From: Campylobacter peloridis LMG 23910
GTDB lineage: Bacteria; Campylobacterota; Campylobacteria; Campylobacterales; Campylobacteraceae
Reading direction: 5' to 3'
DNA: 64,000 nucleotides
Assembly: GCF_000816785.1 (NCBI RefSeq)
Contig: NZ_CP007766.1
Span: forward strand, 1,612,001 to 1,676,000
This document shows, piece after piece, positions 19,681-28,586 of the stretch. A program made the position numbers and the translations under genes. How positions within the stretch are numbered: position 1 is the first letter of the stretch; each line of letters begins with the position of its first letter. A model generated the notes under the pieces. That model was not told where the DNA came from, ran no database searches, and saw only the letters and a list, made by a program, of their open reading frames with translations.

Positions 19681-20639
19681 GCTTTTACCTCATAATAAAT
19701 CTCACAAGTTTTAAATTCATAACAAAATGGACAATGATAAAAAAATAATGGACTTTGATTTTTACAATTACAACAAACATAAGTAAAACTAAGATTTGCT
19801 TTAAGTTTGTTATCATTTAAAATTTTTAAAATTTTTAATTTAGTATTTTTTATATTTATAGGTTTTGATTCTAAATTTTTAGCATAAAAAAATTCATGAT
19901 ACTTTTCATCTTCTACATTTAAAGCAACCAAACACTCATCAAGCAAGTCTATTATATTTTCAAATTTAGGCATTTGAGTAATTTTGTCTTTATAATGTAA
20001 AAAGCAAAGTCTTAATACGGATTCATTATTTTTAGCTAAAGCCAAACATTCTTTTATTTTTTCTTCTTCACTTTGCGAACTTGATTGAATTTTTAAAGCT
20101 TTAATCAGAGCTTTTTCTTCATATATATTATCCCCAAGCTCAAATAAACACTCTAAAACTTCTAAAACCCTATCATAATCTTTAAGTTTTAAATATACAA
20201 TTTTTAAAAGTTTTAAACTTTCTTTATTGCGAGATTTAATTTTTAAAGAATTCAACAAAGCTTCCACGCTTCGCTCTAAAAATCCTGCTTTTAAGTAAAC
20301 TTGAGCTAAAGAAAAAAATATGAATTCTTTTTGGGTTGCATCATTTGTTTTTTGCAAAGCAATCAAATAAATACCCACTGCTTTTTCAAATTCACCACTT
20401 TTAGTAAATACTTGTGCTAAAAAATTTAAATTTTCTATACTCAAGTTGGCATTTTTTAATATTTGCTGATGAGTAGAATTAATCTCAAATTTTTTTACAA
20501 AACGATCTAGTTTATTTTTTTGATCTTTATTAGTATAAATACGCCAAAGAAAATGCGAACTTGTGATTACAAACACCAAAGCAGTTAAAACCATAAGACC
20601 AAACAAAGGATCTCTATATTCTACAAAGAAAAAATCCAT
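19677..20639 (-). CDS. Membrane-anchored TPR protein with C-terminal cysteine motifs
   Basis: A 320-residue protein with an N-terminal membrane segment (PLFGLMVLTALVFVITSSHFLW). Several TPR-like helical pairs follow between residues ~60 and 190, for example FTKSGEFEKAVGIYLIALQK and VYLKLKDYDRVLEVLECLF. The C-terminal 40 residues carry two CxxC pairs (YVCCNCKNQ and HCPFCYEF), a rubredoxin-like zinc knuckle. The layout recalls LapB/YciM, an LPS-synthesis regulator with TPRs and a C-terminal rubredoxin-like metal site. Similarity is by architecture; I am not sure of orthology. It heads the rnhA-rnc-aroC operon. Confidence 0.72.
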   Translation of the reverse strand: MDFFFVEYRDPLFGLMVLTALVFVITSSHFLWRIYTNKDQKNKLDRFVKKFEINSTHQQILKNANLSIENLNFLAQVFTKSGEFEKAVGIYLIALQKTNDATQKEFIFFSLAQVYLKAGFLERSVEALLNSLKIKSRNKESLKLLKIVYLKLKDYDRVLEVLECLFELGDNIYEEKALIKALKIQSSSQSEEEKIKECLALAKNNESVLRLCFLHYKDKITQMPKFENIIDLLDECLVALNVEDEKYHEFFYAKNLESKPINIKNTKLKILKILNDNKLKANLSFTYVCCNCKNQSPLFFYHCPFCYEFKTCEIYYEVKA

Positions 20640-20714
20640 TATATTGCAACTTTAACTTTTAAATTTATAACAATTATAGCTAAATGCATATATAATTTTC
20701 TTTAAGGTTTAAAA

Positions 20715-22508
20715 ATGATAGAACAAACAAGTATAGAACAACTTTTACAAAAAGCAGATATTGTTGATATTATAGCTCATTACATTGAAGTTAAAAGACA
20801 AGGCTCAGGCTATGTATGCGTGTGTCCTTTTCATGATGATAAAAACCCTAGTATGCATATAAATTCAGTCAAAGGGTTTTATCATTGTTTTGCATGCAAG
20901 GCTGGAGGTAATGTTTTTAAATTTGTAATGGATTATGAAAAATTAAATTTTATCGAAGCAGTGGAAAAAGTTGCCTCATGGAGTAATTTTTCACTTAGCT
21001 ATACCACCCAAAAACAAGATAATAAAAAATCACTTACTCATATTTTACCTACTCTTAATGCTTTTTATAAACAAAATTTATCTAAAAACAAAGAAGCTTT
21101 AACCTATCTTTACCAAAGGGGTTTAAATGATGAAGATATTAGAAAATTTGAACTAGGTTTTGCACCAAATTCTAATGAAACACTAAGACTTTTACAAAAT
21201 GAACAAATTCATCATAATGATGCTTTAGAAGTAGGTGCTATAAAGCAAAATGATAATGGAATTTATGCAAGTTTTATTAACCGCATTACCTTTAGTATTT
21301 ATGATCATAAAAATTTATTAATCGGTTTTGGCGGAAGAACACTTGATGAAAACAACATGGCAAAATATGTTAATTCTCCTCAAAGTAAGCTTTTTGATAA
21401 ATCCCGTGTTTTTTACGCACTTAATTTAGCAAAAGATGAAATTTATAAACAAAAGGAAATGATAATTTGTGAAGGCTACATGGACGCCATAGCTTTTCAC
21501 AAAGCAGGTTTTAAAAATGCAGTAGCAGTTTTAGGGACTGCTTTAGGTGAGCATCATATACCTTTGATTAAAAGATTAGAAGCTAAAGTGATTTTATGTT
21601 TTGATAATGATAATGCAGGTTTAAACGCTGCTACGCGTTCAGCACATTTACTAAGCTTAGCAAAAATAGATGGCAAGGTTGTTTTAATTGAAGGTGGTAA
21701 AGATCCTGCTGAGCTTGTGGCTGCACATAAAGAAAAATTACTTTTTACTATATTAGAAAAAGGTTTAGAACTTGGAGAATTTTACATAAGAAGTATTATT
21801 TCTAATTTTGATCTAAATTCAGCACTTAATAAACAAAAAGCTTTGGAAGAAGTTCAAAAATATACTTTTAACCTTGAGCCTTTAATAGCAAATTCTTATA
21901 CCAATTTAGTAGCAAATCTTTTAGGGGTAAATTCTTATGATATAAAGCTTTCTAAAAACACAAAAAAGAATTTTTCAAATCCTACTTTTAATCTTGCAAA
22001 AAAAACAAAAATCAACAACATAAGTGAGTTAGAACTTTTAAAATTTTTACACGAAAATCCAAAGGCTTTAAATTTATTTCATCTTTTAAGTTCAAAAGAG
22101 TATTTTTTACATCAAGATATAATAGAAGCTATTTTAGATGGTAAAGATTTTGAAGATCCAAATATCAGAGAACTTTATGAATTAGAAAATATAAAAATTC
22201 TAAACAATCTTGAAGAATTTTTATATGCTATTTGTAAAATCAATTTTGCTTATTTTAACAAACTTACAAATTTGACTTTAAAACAAGTGTATAAAAAACA
22301 AATATATCACATATTAAATCAAAATTTAGAAAAAATCAAAAAAAATTACCAAGATGATGAGAATTTTTTTCAACATTTAATGGAAGTATTAAAAAATATA
22401 CAATTTTTAAACGATGAAGAAGGCTTGGAACTTTTTTTTGCTAGATTACAAAAAAACATAAAAGATAAAAAAGCAATTTATTATGATTTTGAAAATGAAA
22501 CTTTTTAA
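20715..22508 (+). CDS. dnaG: DNA primase
   Basis: Makes RNA primers at the replication fork. The 597-residue protein has an N-terminal CHC2 zinc finger (CVCPFHDDKNPSM, then GFYHCFACKAGGN), the RNA polymerase core with TOPRIM motif IICEGYMDAIAFHKAG, and the acidic motif LCFDNDNAGLNAA with SPQSKLFDKSRVFY. A C-terminal helicase-interacting region follows, with weak similarity to other primases. It is transcribed divergently from the TPR gene, with 75 bases between. Confidence 0.96.
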   Translation: MIEQTSIEQLLQKADIVDIIAHYIEVKRQGSGYVCVCPFHDDKNPSMHINSVKGFYHCFACKAGGNVFKFVMDYEKLNFIEAVEKVASWSNFSLSYTTQKQDNKKSLTHILPTLNAFYKQNLSKNKEALTYLYQRGLNDEDIRKFELGFAPNSNETLRLLQNEQIHHNDALEVGAIKQNDNGIYASFINRITFSIYDHKNLLIGFGGRTLDENNMAKYVNSPQSKLFDKSRVFYALNLAKDEIYKQKEMIICEGYMDAIAFHKAGFKNAVAVLGTALGEHHIPLIKRLEAKVILCFDNDNAGLNAATRSAHLLSLAKIDGKVVLIEGGKDPAELVAAHKEKLLFTILEKGLELGEFYIRSIISNFDLNSALNKQKALEEVQKYTFNLEPLIANSYTNLVANLLGVNSYDIKLSKNTKKNFSNPTFNLAKKTKINNISELELLKFLHENPKALNLFHLLSSKEYFLHQDIIEAILDGKDFEDPNIRELYELENIKILNNLEEFLYAICKINFAYFNKLTNLTLKQVYKKQIYHILNQNLEKIKKNYQDDENFFQHLMEVLKNIQFLNDEEGLELFFARLQKNIKDKKAIYYDFENETF

Positions 22509-22572
22509 ACAAAAATTAGCATAAAAATTAAAAATACTTCACTACAATAAACAAAAAAATCGAAAGGACAAA

Positions 22573-23556
22573 ATGAAAGCATTAGCACTTTTTAGTGGCG
22601 GGCTTGATTCTATGCTTGCTATAAAACTTATAAGCTCTCAAGGCATAGAAGTAAAAGCTTTAAATATAAACATAGGCTTTGGCTCAACAAGCGATAAAAG
22701 CGAGATTATGGCAAAACGCGCTGCTATGGCAGGAGCTAGTTTTGAAATGATAGATGTAAGAAATTCATATTTGCAAGAGGTTTTGTTTAATCCCCAATAT
22801 GGCTATGGTAAGCATTTTAATCCTTGTATAGATTGTCATGCTTTTATGTTTAAAACGGCTCTTTCAATGTTAAAAGATGAAAATGCAAATTTTATCATTA
22901 CAGGAGAGGTGGTTGGCCAACGCCCAATGAGCCAAAGAAATGATGCTATGGCTAAGGTTAAAAAACTAGCTCTTGATGAGGAAGATTTGATTTTGCGTCC
23001 TATGTGTGCTAAAAATTTACCTTTAACTAAGCCTGAAAGGGAAGGTTGGGTAGATAGGCAAAAATTAGAAGGCATTAGTGGAAGAAGCAGAAAAAGACAA
23101 CTTGAACTAGCTGCCAAATTTGGTTTTGAAGACTTTGAAAGCCCTGGAGGAGGATGCTTATTAACACTTGAGAGTTTTTCAAATAAAATTAAAGATTTCA
23201 TTAAATTTGATAAAAATATGCAAGTGAATGATGCTCAACTTTTAAAATACGGCCGTCATTTAAGACTCCCAAATGGTGCTAAAATGATAATAGGCAGAAA
23301 TGAGCTAGAAAATCAATTTTTAAAAGAATTAAAAACCGATAAATACGCAGAAATAAAATTATTTGATTTAATCGGTGCTTATTCTTTGGTAGATGAAAAC
23401 ATAAACAATGAGGATTTAAATTTAGCCCTTAGCATAGCATTAACTTATGCAAAAACTCAAAGCAATATCCAATACAAAATAGGCTTTAAAAATAAAATTT
23501 TCCAAAGCATGGCTTTTGAAGATAAAAATAAAATTCAAAAATTTTTTATTAGTTAA
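22573..23556 (+). CDS. PP-loop ATPase, probable tRNA thiolation/argininosuccinate synthase-like enzyme
   Basis: A 327-residue protein with an N-terminal PP-loop ALFSGGLDSMLAIKL, which adenylates a substrate. A CxxC (NPCIDCHAFMF) near residue 81 and a third Cys in ESPGGGCLLTLESF near residue 194 recall the three-cysteine [4Fe-4S] site of TtcA/TtuA-type tRNA-thiolating enzymes. ITGEVVGQRPMSQR is another conserved segment. Databases usually give such proteins a vague argininosuccinate-synthase-domain name, but no arginine-pathway context is present. I infer sulfur transfer to tRNA. It is monocistronic, with TACAAT 25 bases upstream and a terminator after the stop. Confidence 0.72.
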   Translation: MKALALFSGGLDSMLAIKLISSQGIEVKALNINIGFGSTSDKSEIMAKRAAMAGASFEMIDVRNSYLQEVLFNPQYGYGKHFNPCIDCHAFMFKTALSMLKDENANFIITGEVVGQRPMSQRNDAMAKVKKLALDEEDLILRPMCAKNLPLTKPEREGWVDRQKLEGISGRSRKRQLELAAKFGFEDFESPGGGCLLTLESFSNKIKDFIKFDKNMQVNDAQLLKYGRHLRLPNGAKMIIGRNELENQFLKELKTDKYAEIKLFDLIGAYSLVDENINNEDLNLALSIALTYAKTQSNIQYKIGFKNKIFQSMAFEDKNKIQKFFIS

Positions 23557-23582
23557 ACTACCCTTTTTAGGGTAGTTTTTTA
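23555..23582. terminator. Terminator between convergent genes
   Basis: AAACTACCC (23555-23563) pairs with GGGTAGTTT (23570-23578), followed by TTT. It serves the plus-strand PP-loop gene and reaches the stop of the minus-strand chemoreceptor. Confidence 0.8.
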
Positions 23583-25664
23583 AAATTTCTTTCTTCTTAC
23601 TTCTGCAACTATATCAGCTGACATTACATCAACTTCATTGGCTACAGAATTAGTCGCATGTGCAATTTGTGAATTTTCTTTAGTTAATCCATCAATTACT
23701 GATACTGCTTGATTGATTTGAGAAATTCCCAAAGCTTGTTCTTTTATACTCTCACCCATTTCATTAATAGATTGTACTAAGATATTAGTATTAGCTTCAA
23801 TCTCACCTAATGATTTTTGAGTTCTTTCTGCTAAGTTTCTAACTTCATCTGCAACAACAGCAAAGCCTCTACCATGTTCACCAGCACGCGCTGCTTCAAT
23901 AGCAGCATTTAATGCAAGTAAATTAATTTGATCAGCAATATCTCTAATTACATCTGTAACTTCTTTAATATCACTACTTTGTTTAATAACCTCTTCAGTT
24001 CTTGCTGCTACTGCATTCATAGAAGCACTCATCTCTTCAACAGCAGCTGCACTTTCTTGTAAAGAATCAGCTTGTCTTTGAGCACCATCATTAAGTTGTA
24101 AAACACTTTCTTTTAATGCATCAGCTTTAGTTTGCAACAATTCACCTTGTTTTAAAGAAGCTTGAAGCATTTTTTTAATTTCTACGCCTACTGCATTGAT
24201 TGATTTTTCTATTTCACCTTCTGCATTTTCAAGTTTATCTGAAAAATCAAGATTTTGAAAACTTGCAAAAACCCTTTCTATTTCGTTTAAATCCTTTCCT
24301 ATTTTTCTTTGCATATCTTCAAGCATTTTATTTAATACTTCTTTTAATTCTATGAGTTTTGGGTTTACTGGTGTAGTTTCTATTCTTTGAGTAAAATGGC
24401 CTTTTTCTATATCATGAGATACATCTAAGATATTTTTAACAGTTATCTCATCTTTTTCAAGATTTGCTTGTATATATTGCACATTATCATTTATAGCTCC
24501 AGCCATTTTTCCTATTTCATCATTATATCTTGGGATTAATTCTTCTATGTTTGGAATTTCGTGGTTTAAATATTTAAAAAATTTCATAAGATGATTTTGC
24601 AATCTTTGAACTCTAATAGTCACTATACTTTTCATTGCAAAAGATAAAACAATAATTATAACAACAACCCCAATCAAACTACTAATTAATATCAAATTTC
24701 TAAGAGTACTAATTGGTTCGTATATAGTTTTAGTAGGTGCTATAGCAAGCATTGACCAATAAATTCCAGTATTTGGCCACACTTCAAAAACTCTTATAGC
24801 TCCATGATAATCATCACCCTTATCAGAAACATAGTCAATGCCTTTAACTTGAATTTCTTTTGTAGCTTCTAAAACATTAGTTGCATTTGGATTAATATCA
24901 GTTATTTTTTTAGTAACAAAATCAGCATTTGGATGTGTAGCTATAACTCCTCCATTAGATAATAAAATTCTTCTATCTCCTTGATAAACAGATCTTGATG
25001 GATCATTAAAATCATTAGCTAAAATTTTCATATCAAATATCATGCCAAGCACACCCAATACCTTGCCATTTTTATCTATCAAAGGTGTAGCTATATTTGA
25101 TCCAAATATTTTTTCTCCATTAACATCAAACCACCTAGGTTCACCAAAATAAAGCTTATCGCCTTTCATAATATGTTCAACACCTCTTAAAGAAGCTATA
25201 TCAGAACTAGCCTGTATAGTTGTCATCCCACCTGCTTCTTTTACATCTTTATCTTTCATTAAAACCATAAATTCTTTTCCATTGATAAAATATTTATCAT
25301 CAACACCTAAATTTTTATACGCAGTTCCATCTTTTAAATAATAATACCCATATGCTATAGTAGAACTAGCATCTATTGTTTCTCCAAGTATATTTTCTAT
25401 CCTTTTTTCAGATATAGGCCCTTCTTCTAATAAAGTGTTAAAAATTTTTTGAGTCCCAATAGCAGAAATAAAAAAAGACTTTATAGCCGCTTCTGCTGAA
25501 TTTGTATAGCGAAAAACAGAAGTCATCAATGTTTTATTGATCTGCTCGTTTAAAGTCTCAGTTGATCTTTGGATAATAAGCAAAGAAATGCCACCTAAAA
25601 TAACAACAACAGTAAAAACAACAATAGCAATAACTTTAGTGCTAAGTTTTAAATTACGCAACAT
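23580..25664 (-). CDS. Methyl-accepting chemotaxis protein with dCache-type sensor
   Basis: A 694-residue chemoreceptor. A membrane helix at residues ~8-30 is followed by a ~280-residue periplasmic sensor with dCache traits ([42 protein letters not shown]). A second helix lies at ~315-340, then a HAMP-like region and the signalling hairpin with [40 protein letters not shown]. dCache domains commonly bind amino acids or carboxylates; the ligand is unknown. The end EVRRKKF is intact. A TATAAT on the minus strand at 25707-25702 gives a short leader, and AAAGGAG lies upstream of the ATG. Confidence 0.93.
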   Translation of the reverse strand: MLRNLKLSTKVIAIVVFTVVVILGGISLLIIQRSTETLNEQINKTLMTSVFRYTNSAEAAIKSFFISAIGTQKIFNTLLEEGPISEKRIENILGETIDASSTIAYGYYYLKDGTAYKNLGVDDKYFINGKEFMVLMKDKDVKEAGGMTTIQASSDIASLRGVEHIMKGDKLYFGEPRWFDVNGEKIFGSNIATPLIDKNGKVLGVLGMIFDMKILANDFNDPSRSVYQGDRRILLSNGGVIATHPNADFVTKKITDINPNATNVLEATKEIQVKGIDYVSDKGDDYHGAIRVFEVWPNTGIYWSMLAIAPTKTIYEPISTLRNLILISSLIGVVVIIIVLSFAMKSIVTIRVQRLQNHLMKFFKYLNHEIPNIEELIPRYNDEIGKMAGAINDNVQYIQANLEKDEITVKNILDVSHDIEKGHFTQRIETTPVNPKLIELKEVLNKMLEDMQRKIGKDLNEIERVFASFQNLDFSDKLENAEGEIEKSINAVGVEIKKMLQASLKQGELLQTKADALKESVLQLNDGAQRQADSLQESAAAVEEMSASMNAVAARTEEVIKQSSDIKEVTDVIRDIADQINLLALNAAIEAARAGEHGRGFAVVADEVRNLAERTQKSLGEIEANTNILVQSINEMGESIKEQALGISQINQAVSVIDGLTKENSQIAHATNSVANEVDVMSADIVAEVRRKKF

Positions 25665-25992
25665 TGAAGTTTTCTCCTTTCACGAAAAATAATTTCTTAT
25701 CATTATAAATAATTATTTATTAAAGAAATATAAATTTTATTAACTTAATATTTATTTTATTAAAACTAAATTTATCTTTTTTGCAAATAATCTACATATA
25801 TGATAAAATAGGGGGGGGGATATAATAAAAATTAATATTAAAATAATTATTCTTGTTTAAAATATATTTAAAATATAAATTAATTTTGCTAAAATAAAAA
25901 TTTATACATTTAATATAATTATTTATTTTAAAATTCACTCTTACTTCACTTAAAAAACTATATAATTCTCGCATAAAAACAAAGGAGAAAAA
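25665..25992. other. 328-base intergenic region, chemoreceptor to small secreted proteins
   Basis: I see no convincing gene here. A 60-codon minus-strand frame at 25792-25974 has biased Asn/Tyr/Phe/Ile content typical of AT-rich noncoding DNA. The region holds a minus-strand -10 box (25702-25707), a G9 tract (25811-25819), a plus-strand TATAAT directly after it (25821-25826), and a second TATAAT at 25961-25966, 27 bases before the next ATG, which is the likely main promoter of that gene. Confidence 0.6.
25811..25819. repeat. Homopolymeric G9 tract, possible phase-variable element
   Basis: Nine consecutive G on the plus strand in otherwise extremely AT-rich sequence. Campylobacter poly-G tracts of 8-12 bases change length by slippage. 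This one is intergenic and ends one base before TATAAT (25821-25826), so it falls in the spacer of a possible promoter. It is the only run this long I found in the window. Confidence 0.75.
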
Positions 25993-26355
25993 ATGAAAAA
26001 GAAAATCACTGCGTTATTAACAGCTTTAAGCCTTTCAAGTTTTGCTTATGCTGATGGAATTTATGGGGTAATTGTTGATGTTAATGATGGTGCAAAAACT
26101 ATTTTAATCGATACAACCTATGGGCAAAAAATGAATATAAAAATTCTACCAAATACTGAAATTGATATGGATGATTGTGGAATTTTTGGTATGGATAAAT
26201 ATGGAACTTTTAGAGATTTAAAAGTAGGAACTTTTATAGAAGCTGAAGTATTTCATGGATATGCACAAACTACGCCAAACCCACAAACTCCAAATCAAAT
26301 TCAAAACATAACCGCTAAAGAAATTAAAATAGAATGCAAAAAAAGAGCATACTAA
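25993..26355 (+). CDS. Small secreted protein, paralogue of the next gene
   Basis: A 120-residue protein with a clear Sec signal peptide (KKKITALLTALSLSSFAYA, cleavage near residue 21). The mature part looks like a small beta-barrel: GIYGVIVDVNDGAKTILID, MNIKILPNTEIDMDDCGIFG, DLKVGTFIEAEVF, AKEIKIECKKRAY. The pattern recalls DUF5666/OB-like periplasmic domains. Two cysteines are conserved with the next gene, in CGIFG and IEC, suggesting a disulfide. Function is unknown. AAAGGAG and a TATAAT at 25961-25966 precede the ATG. Confidence 0.75.
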   Translation: MKKKITALLTALSLSSFAYADGIYGVIVDVNDGAKTILIDTTYGQKMNIKILPNTEIDMDDCGIFGMDKYGTFRDLKVGTFIEAEVFHGYAQTTPNPQTPNQIQNITAKEIKIECKKRAY

Positions 26356-26360
26356 GCTTT

Positions 26361-26402
26361 TTCATGTAAAATAACTTCCTAAAAAAGGTTATTTTACATG
26401 AA
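26361..26402 (+). promoter_or_regulatory. Hairpin that captures the start codon of the next gene
   Basis: TTCATGTAAAATAAC (26361-26375) is perfectly complementary to GTTATTTTACATGAA (26388-26402), a 15-bp stem with a 12-base loop. The ATG of the second paralogue (26398-26400) is in the 3' arm and its AAAAAAGG ribosome-binding site is in the loop. No U-run follows, so it does not look like a normal terminator. Confidence 0.7.
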
Positions 26403-26712
26403 ATTTATAATTACACTAGCATGCCTTTGTTCATTTGCATTTGCTTACAAAGTTCAAGGTATATTAAAAAATATCAATCCAAACACAATTAGCATACAAA
26501 CAAATTTTGATAATAATTTAATTATCACTATATTACCTCAAACACAAATTGAAATTTATGGTTGTGGAGTATTTGGTAGCAATAAAAAGCAAGCCAATGT
26601 TCAGGATTTAAAAAAAGGTAGCTTCATTAAGGTAGATGGTAATAAAAATGGAAGTATTATTATAGCCCAAAAAATTATTGTAGAATGCAATGATCAAAAA
26701 AGAGCTTTTTAG
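26398..26712 (+). CDS. Small secreted protein, second paralogue
   Basis: A 104-residue relative of the preceding gene. A short signal peptide (KFIITLACLCSFAFA) is followed by the same fold pattern: VQGILKNINPNTISIQ, ITILPQTQIEIYGCGVFG, DLKKGSFIKVDG, AQKIIVECNDQKRAF. The two cysteines in CGVFG and VEC match the paralogue, while the tail is shortened around the Pro/Gln-rich stretch of the first copy. Its start codon lies inside a 15-bp hairpin, so its translation may be conditional. The end overlaps the stop of the MscS gene on the other strand inside a two-way terminator. Function is unknown. Confidence 0.75.
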   Translation: MKFIITLACLCSFAFAYKVQGILKNINPNTISIQTNFDNNLIITILPQTQIEIYGCGVFGSNKKQANVQDLKKGSFIKVDGNKNGSIIIAQKIIVECNDQKRAF

Positions 26713-26728
26713 TTTAAAAGCTCTTTTT
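26697..26728. terminator. Bidirectional terminator
   Basis: AAAAAGAGCTTTT (26697-26709) and AAAAGCTCTTTTT (26716-26728) form a symmetric hairpin with T-runs on both strands, between convergent genes whose stop codons overlap in the loop. Confidence 0.85.
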
Positions 26729-28586
26729 GCTGTTCATTGTTAATTTTTTCTATATAAAGACTTTGAGAAGGAAAGGCAAAGCTGAGTTTATTTTTATCAA
26801 CAATTTTCATCAATTCTAGTAAAATACTCTGTCTAGCTGCTCTAAAACCCGCTGCATCAACCGCTTTAGTATAAAAATAAACTTCTATATCAATAGAACT
26901 TGCACTAAAACCACTAACTGCTACATAGGTATTATTCTTATAACCTTCTAAATCATTTACTGAAACCAAATTTTGTCTATATCTTGCACGAGAACCTCCA
27001 AGATTTAAAGCACTATCATCAACTTGTGCAATTAAAGGACTGCTAGCTAATAAATATCTAATATCCTCAACACATTGTTCAAGTTGTTCTGGTTTTGCAT
27101 CATAAGTCACCCCTATAAATAATTTAACATGGCGGCCTATTTTTCTTTTGCTCCAATTTTTAATATTTGTCCCCATAATAGTAGAATTAGGTAAAAAAAC
27201 TAAAGAATTATCAAAAGTTCTAATTGTAGTTTTCCTAAGTCCAATTTCAACTATAGTTCCTTCAACACCTGAAATTTCAACCCAATCACCTTGATTAAAA
27301 CTATTATCAAAAAGCAAAAGCACCGATGCGAAGAAATTTGCAATAATATCTTTAGCAGCCAAAGCAACCGCTAAACCACCAATACCCAAAGACGCAATTA
27401 AAGCTGAAATATTAAAACCAAGATGAGCTAAAATAAACAATACCGCTATAATTATAATGATAAAATACAAAATTTTAATCACTAAATTAACTACTTCTCT
27501 TTTTCCGCTTTTTTCAGCTAATTTTGCAACAACCACCATACCATAACTATCAAAAATATTAATCGTAAGCCACGCAGTTAAAATAGCATATATAATATAT
27601 AAAATATTGCTAATTCTTATATCTACTGGTGCTGGATAATAAAAAATAGTAAAACAAATTCCCAAAGCATAAACAAATAAAAACCAACCAACTGGACCTT
27701 GTAATTTTTCTAAAAAATGTGTTTTAATTTCTAAATTAGCAGATTTTTTACCAAATAATCTTATTAAAAAGAAATATAAAATTTTTGCAAGATAAAATTT
27801 TAAAGAATAAAAAAATACAATAACCGCTAAAGATATAGCTATTTTTCCTACATTAACAGATTTTATTTCTACGCTATCGTTAATATAATTTATAGCATTT
27901 TGCAAACCAAGCTCATTAAATAAAAAATTAGTTTCTAATAAATTTGCATTGTTTCTTAAATATACTAAGATTTCATTATAAGATTTAATGGTATTTCTTA
28001 AATTATTTTCACTATTTTCTAAAGTTCTAAGTTGCTCTATGTCGTTGATTTTTTCTTTATCTACAGAAAAATTAAATACTATACTTTCTTTTAACTCATC
28101 TATAGTTTTGTCTATTATGGCTTTAATTTTTTGGCTTTGTGCTCCTTGTATAAAGATTTTTTCAAGCTCAAAAATACACATATAAAACCGCTCAGCAGAA
28201 GTTAAATTTAAAAGTTTAATTTTATTATCAACATAATCATAATATCTATTTTGTTTTTGTGCTCTTTCAATATTTTTTTGCAAATCACTTTTAGTGTCTA
28301 AAAAATCTTTCACCTCTTTATCTTCAATCTTTTGCGCTACCATTTTTAAAGGTAAAATAGTCAAAATGCTATTTTTTTGTCTTTCAATTTCTTTTATATT
28401 ATCTTTAAATTCACTCACATTAGAATCACTTGTGTTAAAACTTTCTAAAACTAAATTAAGTTCTATGTAATTTTGTACTAAAGAAAAAATACTATTTTTA
28501 TCATTAAATATATTTTGGTTTTCTTTATCTTGTGCATTTAAATTTAAAATAAATATTGTTAGTAAAATTAAAAATATTTTTTTCAT
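26709..28586 (-). CDS. MscS-family mechanosensitive channel with periplasmic N-terminal domain
   Basis: A 625-residue inner-membrane protein. A signal peptide (KKIFLILLTIFILNLNAQ) leads into a ~220-residue periplasmic helical region, then several membrane helices. The MscS core follows: pore-lining GGLAVALAAKDIIANFFASVLLLFDN, then the beta domain FNQGDWVEISGVEGTIVEIGLRKTTIRT and FLPNSTIMGTNIKNWS. It should release osmolytes on hypo-osmotic shock. The start overlaps the stop of the beta carbonic anhydrase gene by four bases; the same pairing occurs, as I recall, in C. jejuni (Cj0237/Cj0238). Confidence 0.93.
   Translation of the reverse strand: MKKIFLILLTIFILNLNAQDKENQNIFNDKNSIFSLVQNYIELNLVLESFNTSDSNVSEFKDNIKEIERQKNSILTILPLKMVAQKIEDKEVKDFLDTKSDLQKNIERAQKQNRYYDYVDNKIKLLNLTSAERFYMCIFELEKIFIQGAQSQKIKAIIDKTIDELKESIVFNFSVDKEKINDIEQLRTLENSENNLRNTIKSYNEILVYLRNNANLLETNFLFNELGLQNAINYINDSVEIKSVNVGKIAISLAVIVFFYSLKFYLAKILYFFLIRLFGKKSANLEIKTHFLEKLQGPVGWFLFVYALGICFTIFYYPAPVDIRISNILYIIYAILTAWLTINIFDSYGMVVVAKLAEKSGKREVVNLVIKILYFIIIIIAVLFILAHLGFNISALIASLGIGGLAVALAAKDIIANFFASVLLLFDNSFNQGDWVEISGVEGTIVEIGLRKTTIRTFDNSLVFLPNSTIMGTNIKNWSKRKIGRHVKLFIGVTYDAKPEQLEQCVEDIRYLLASSPLIAQVDDSALNLGGSRARYRQNLVSVNDLEGYKNNTYVAVSGFSASSIDIEVYFYTKAVDAAGFRAARQSILLELMKIVDKNKLSFAFPSQSLYIEKINNEQQKELLN

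Noticed and set aside
25792-25974. 60-codon minus-strand frame spanning the poly-C/G tract
   Set aside because: Composition is Asn/Tyr/Phe/Ile-heavy as in random AT-rich DNA, with no ribosome-binding site or recognisable protein.
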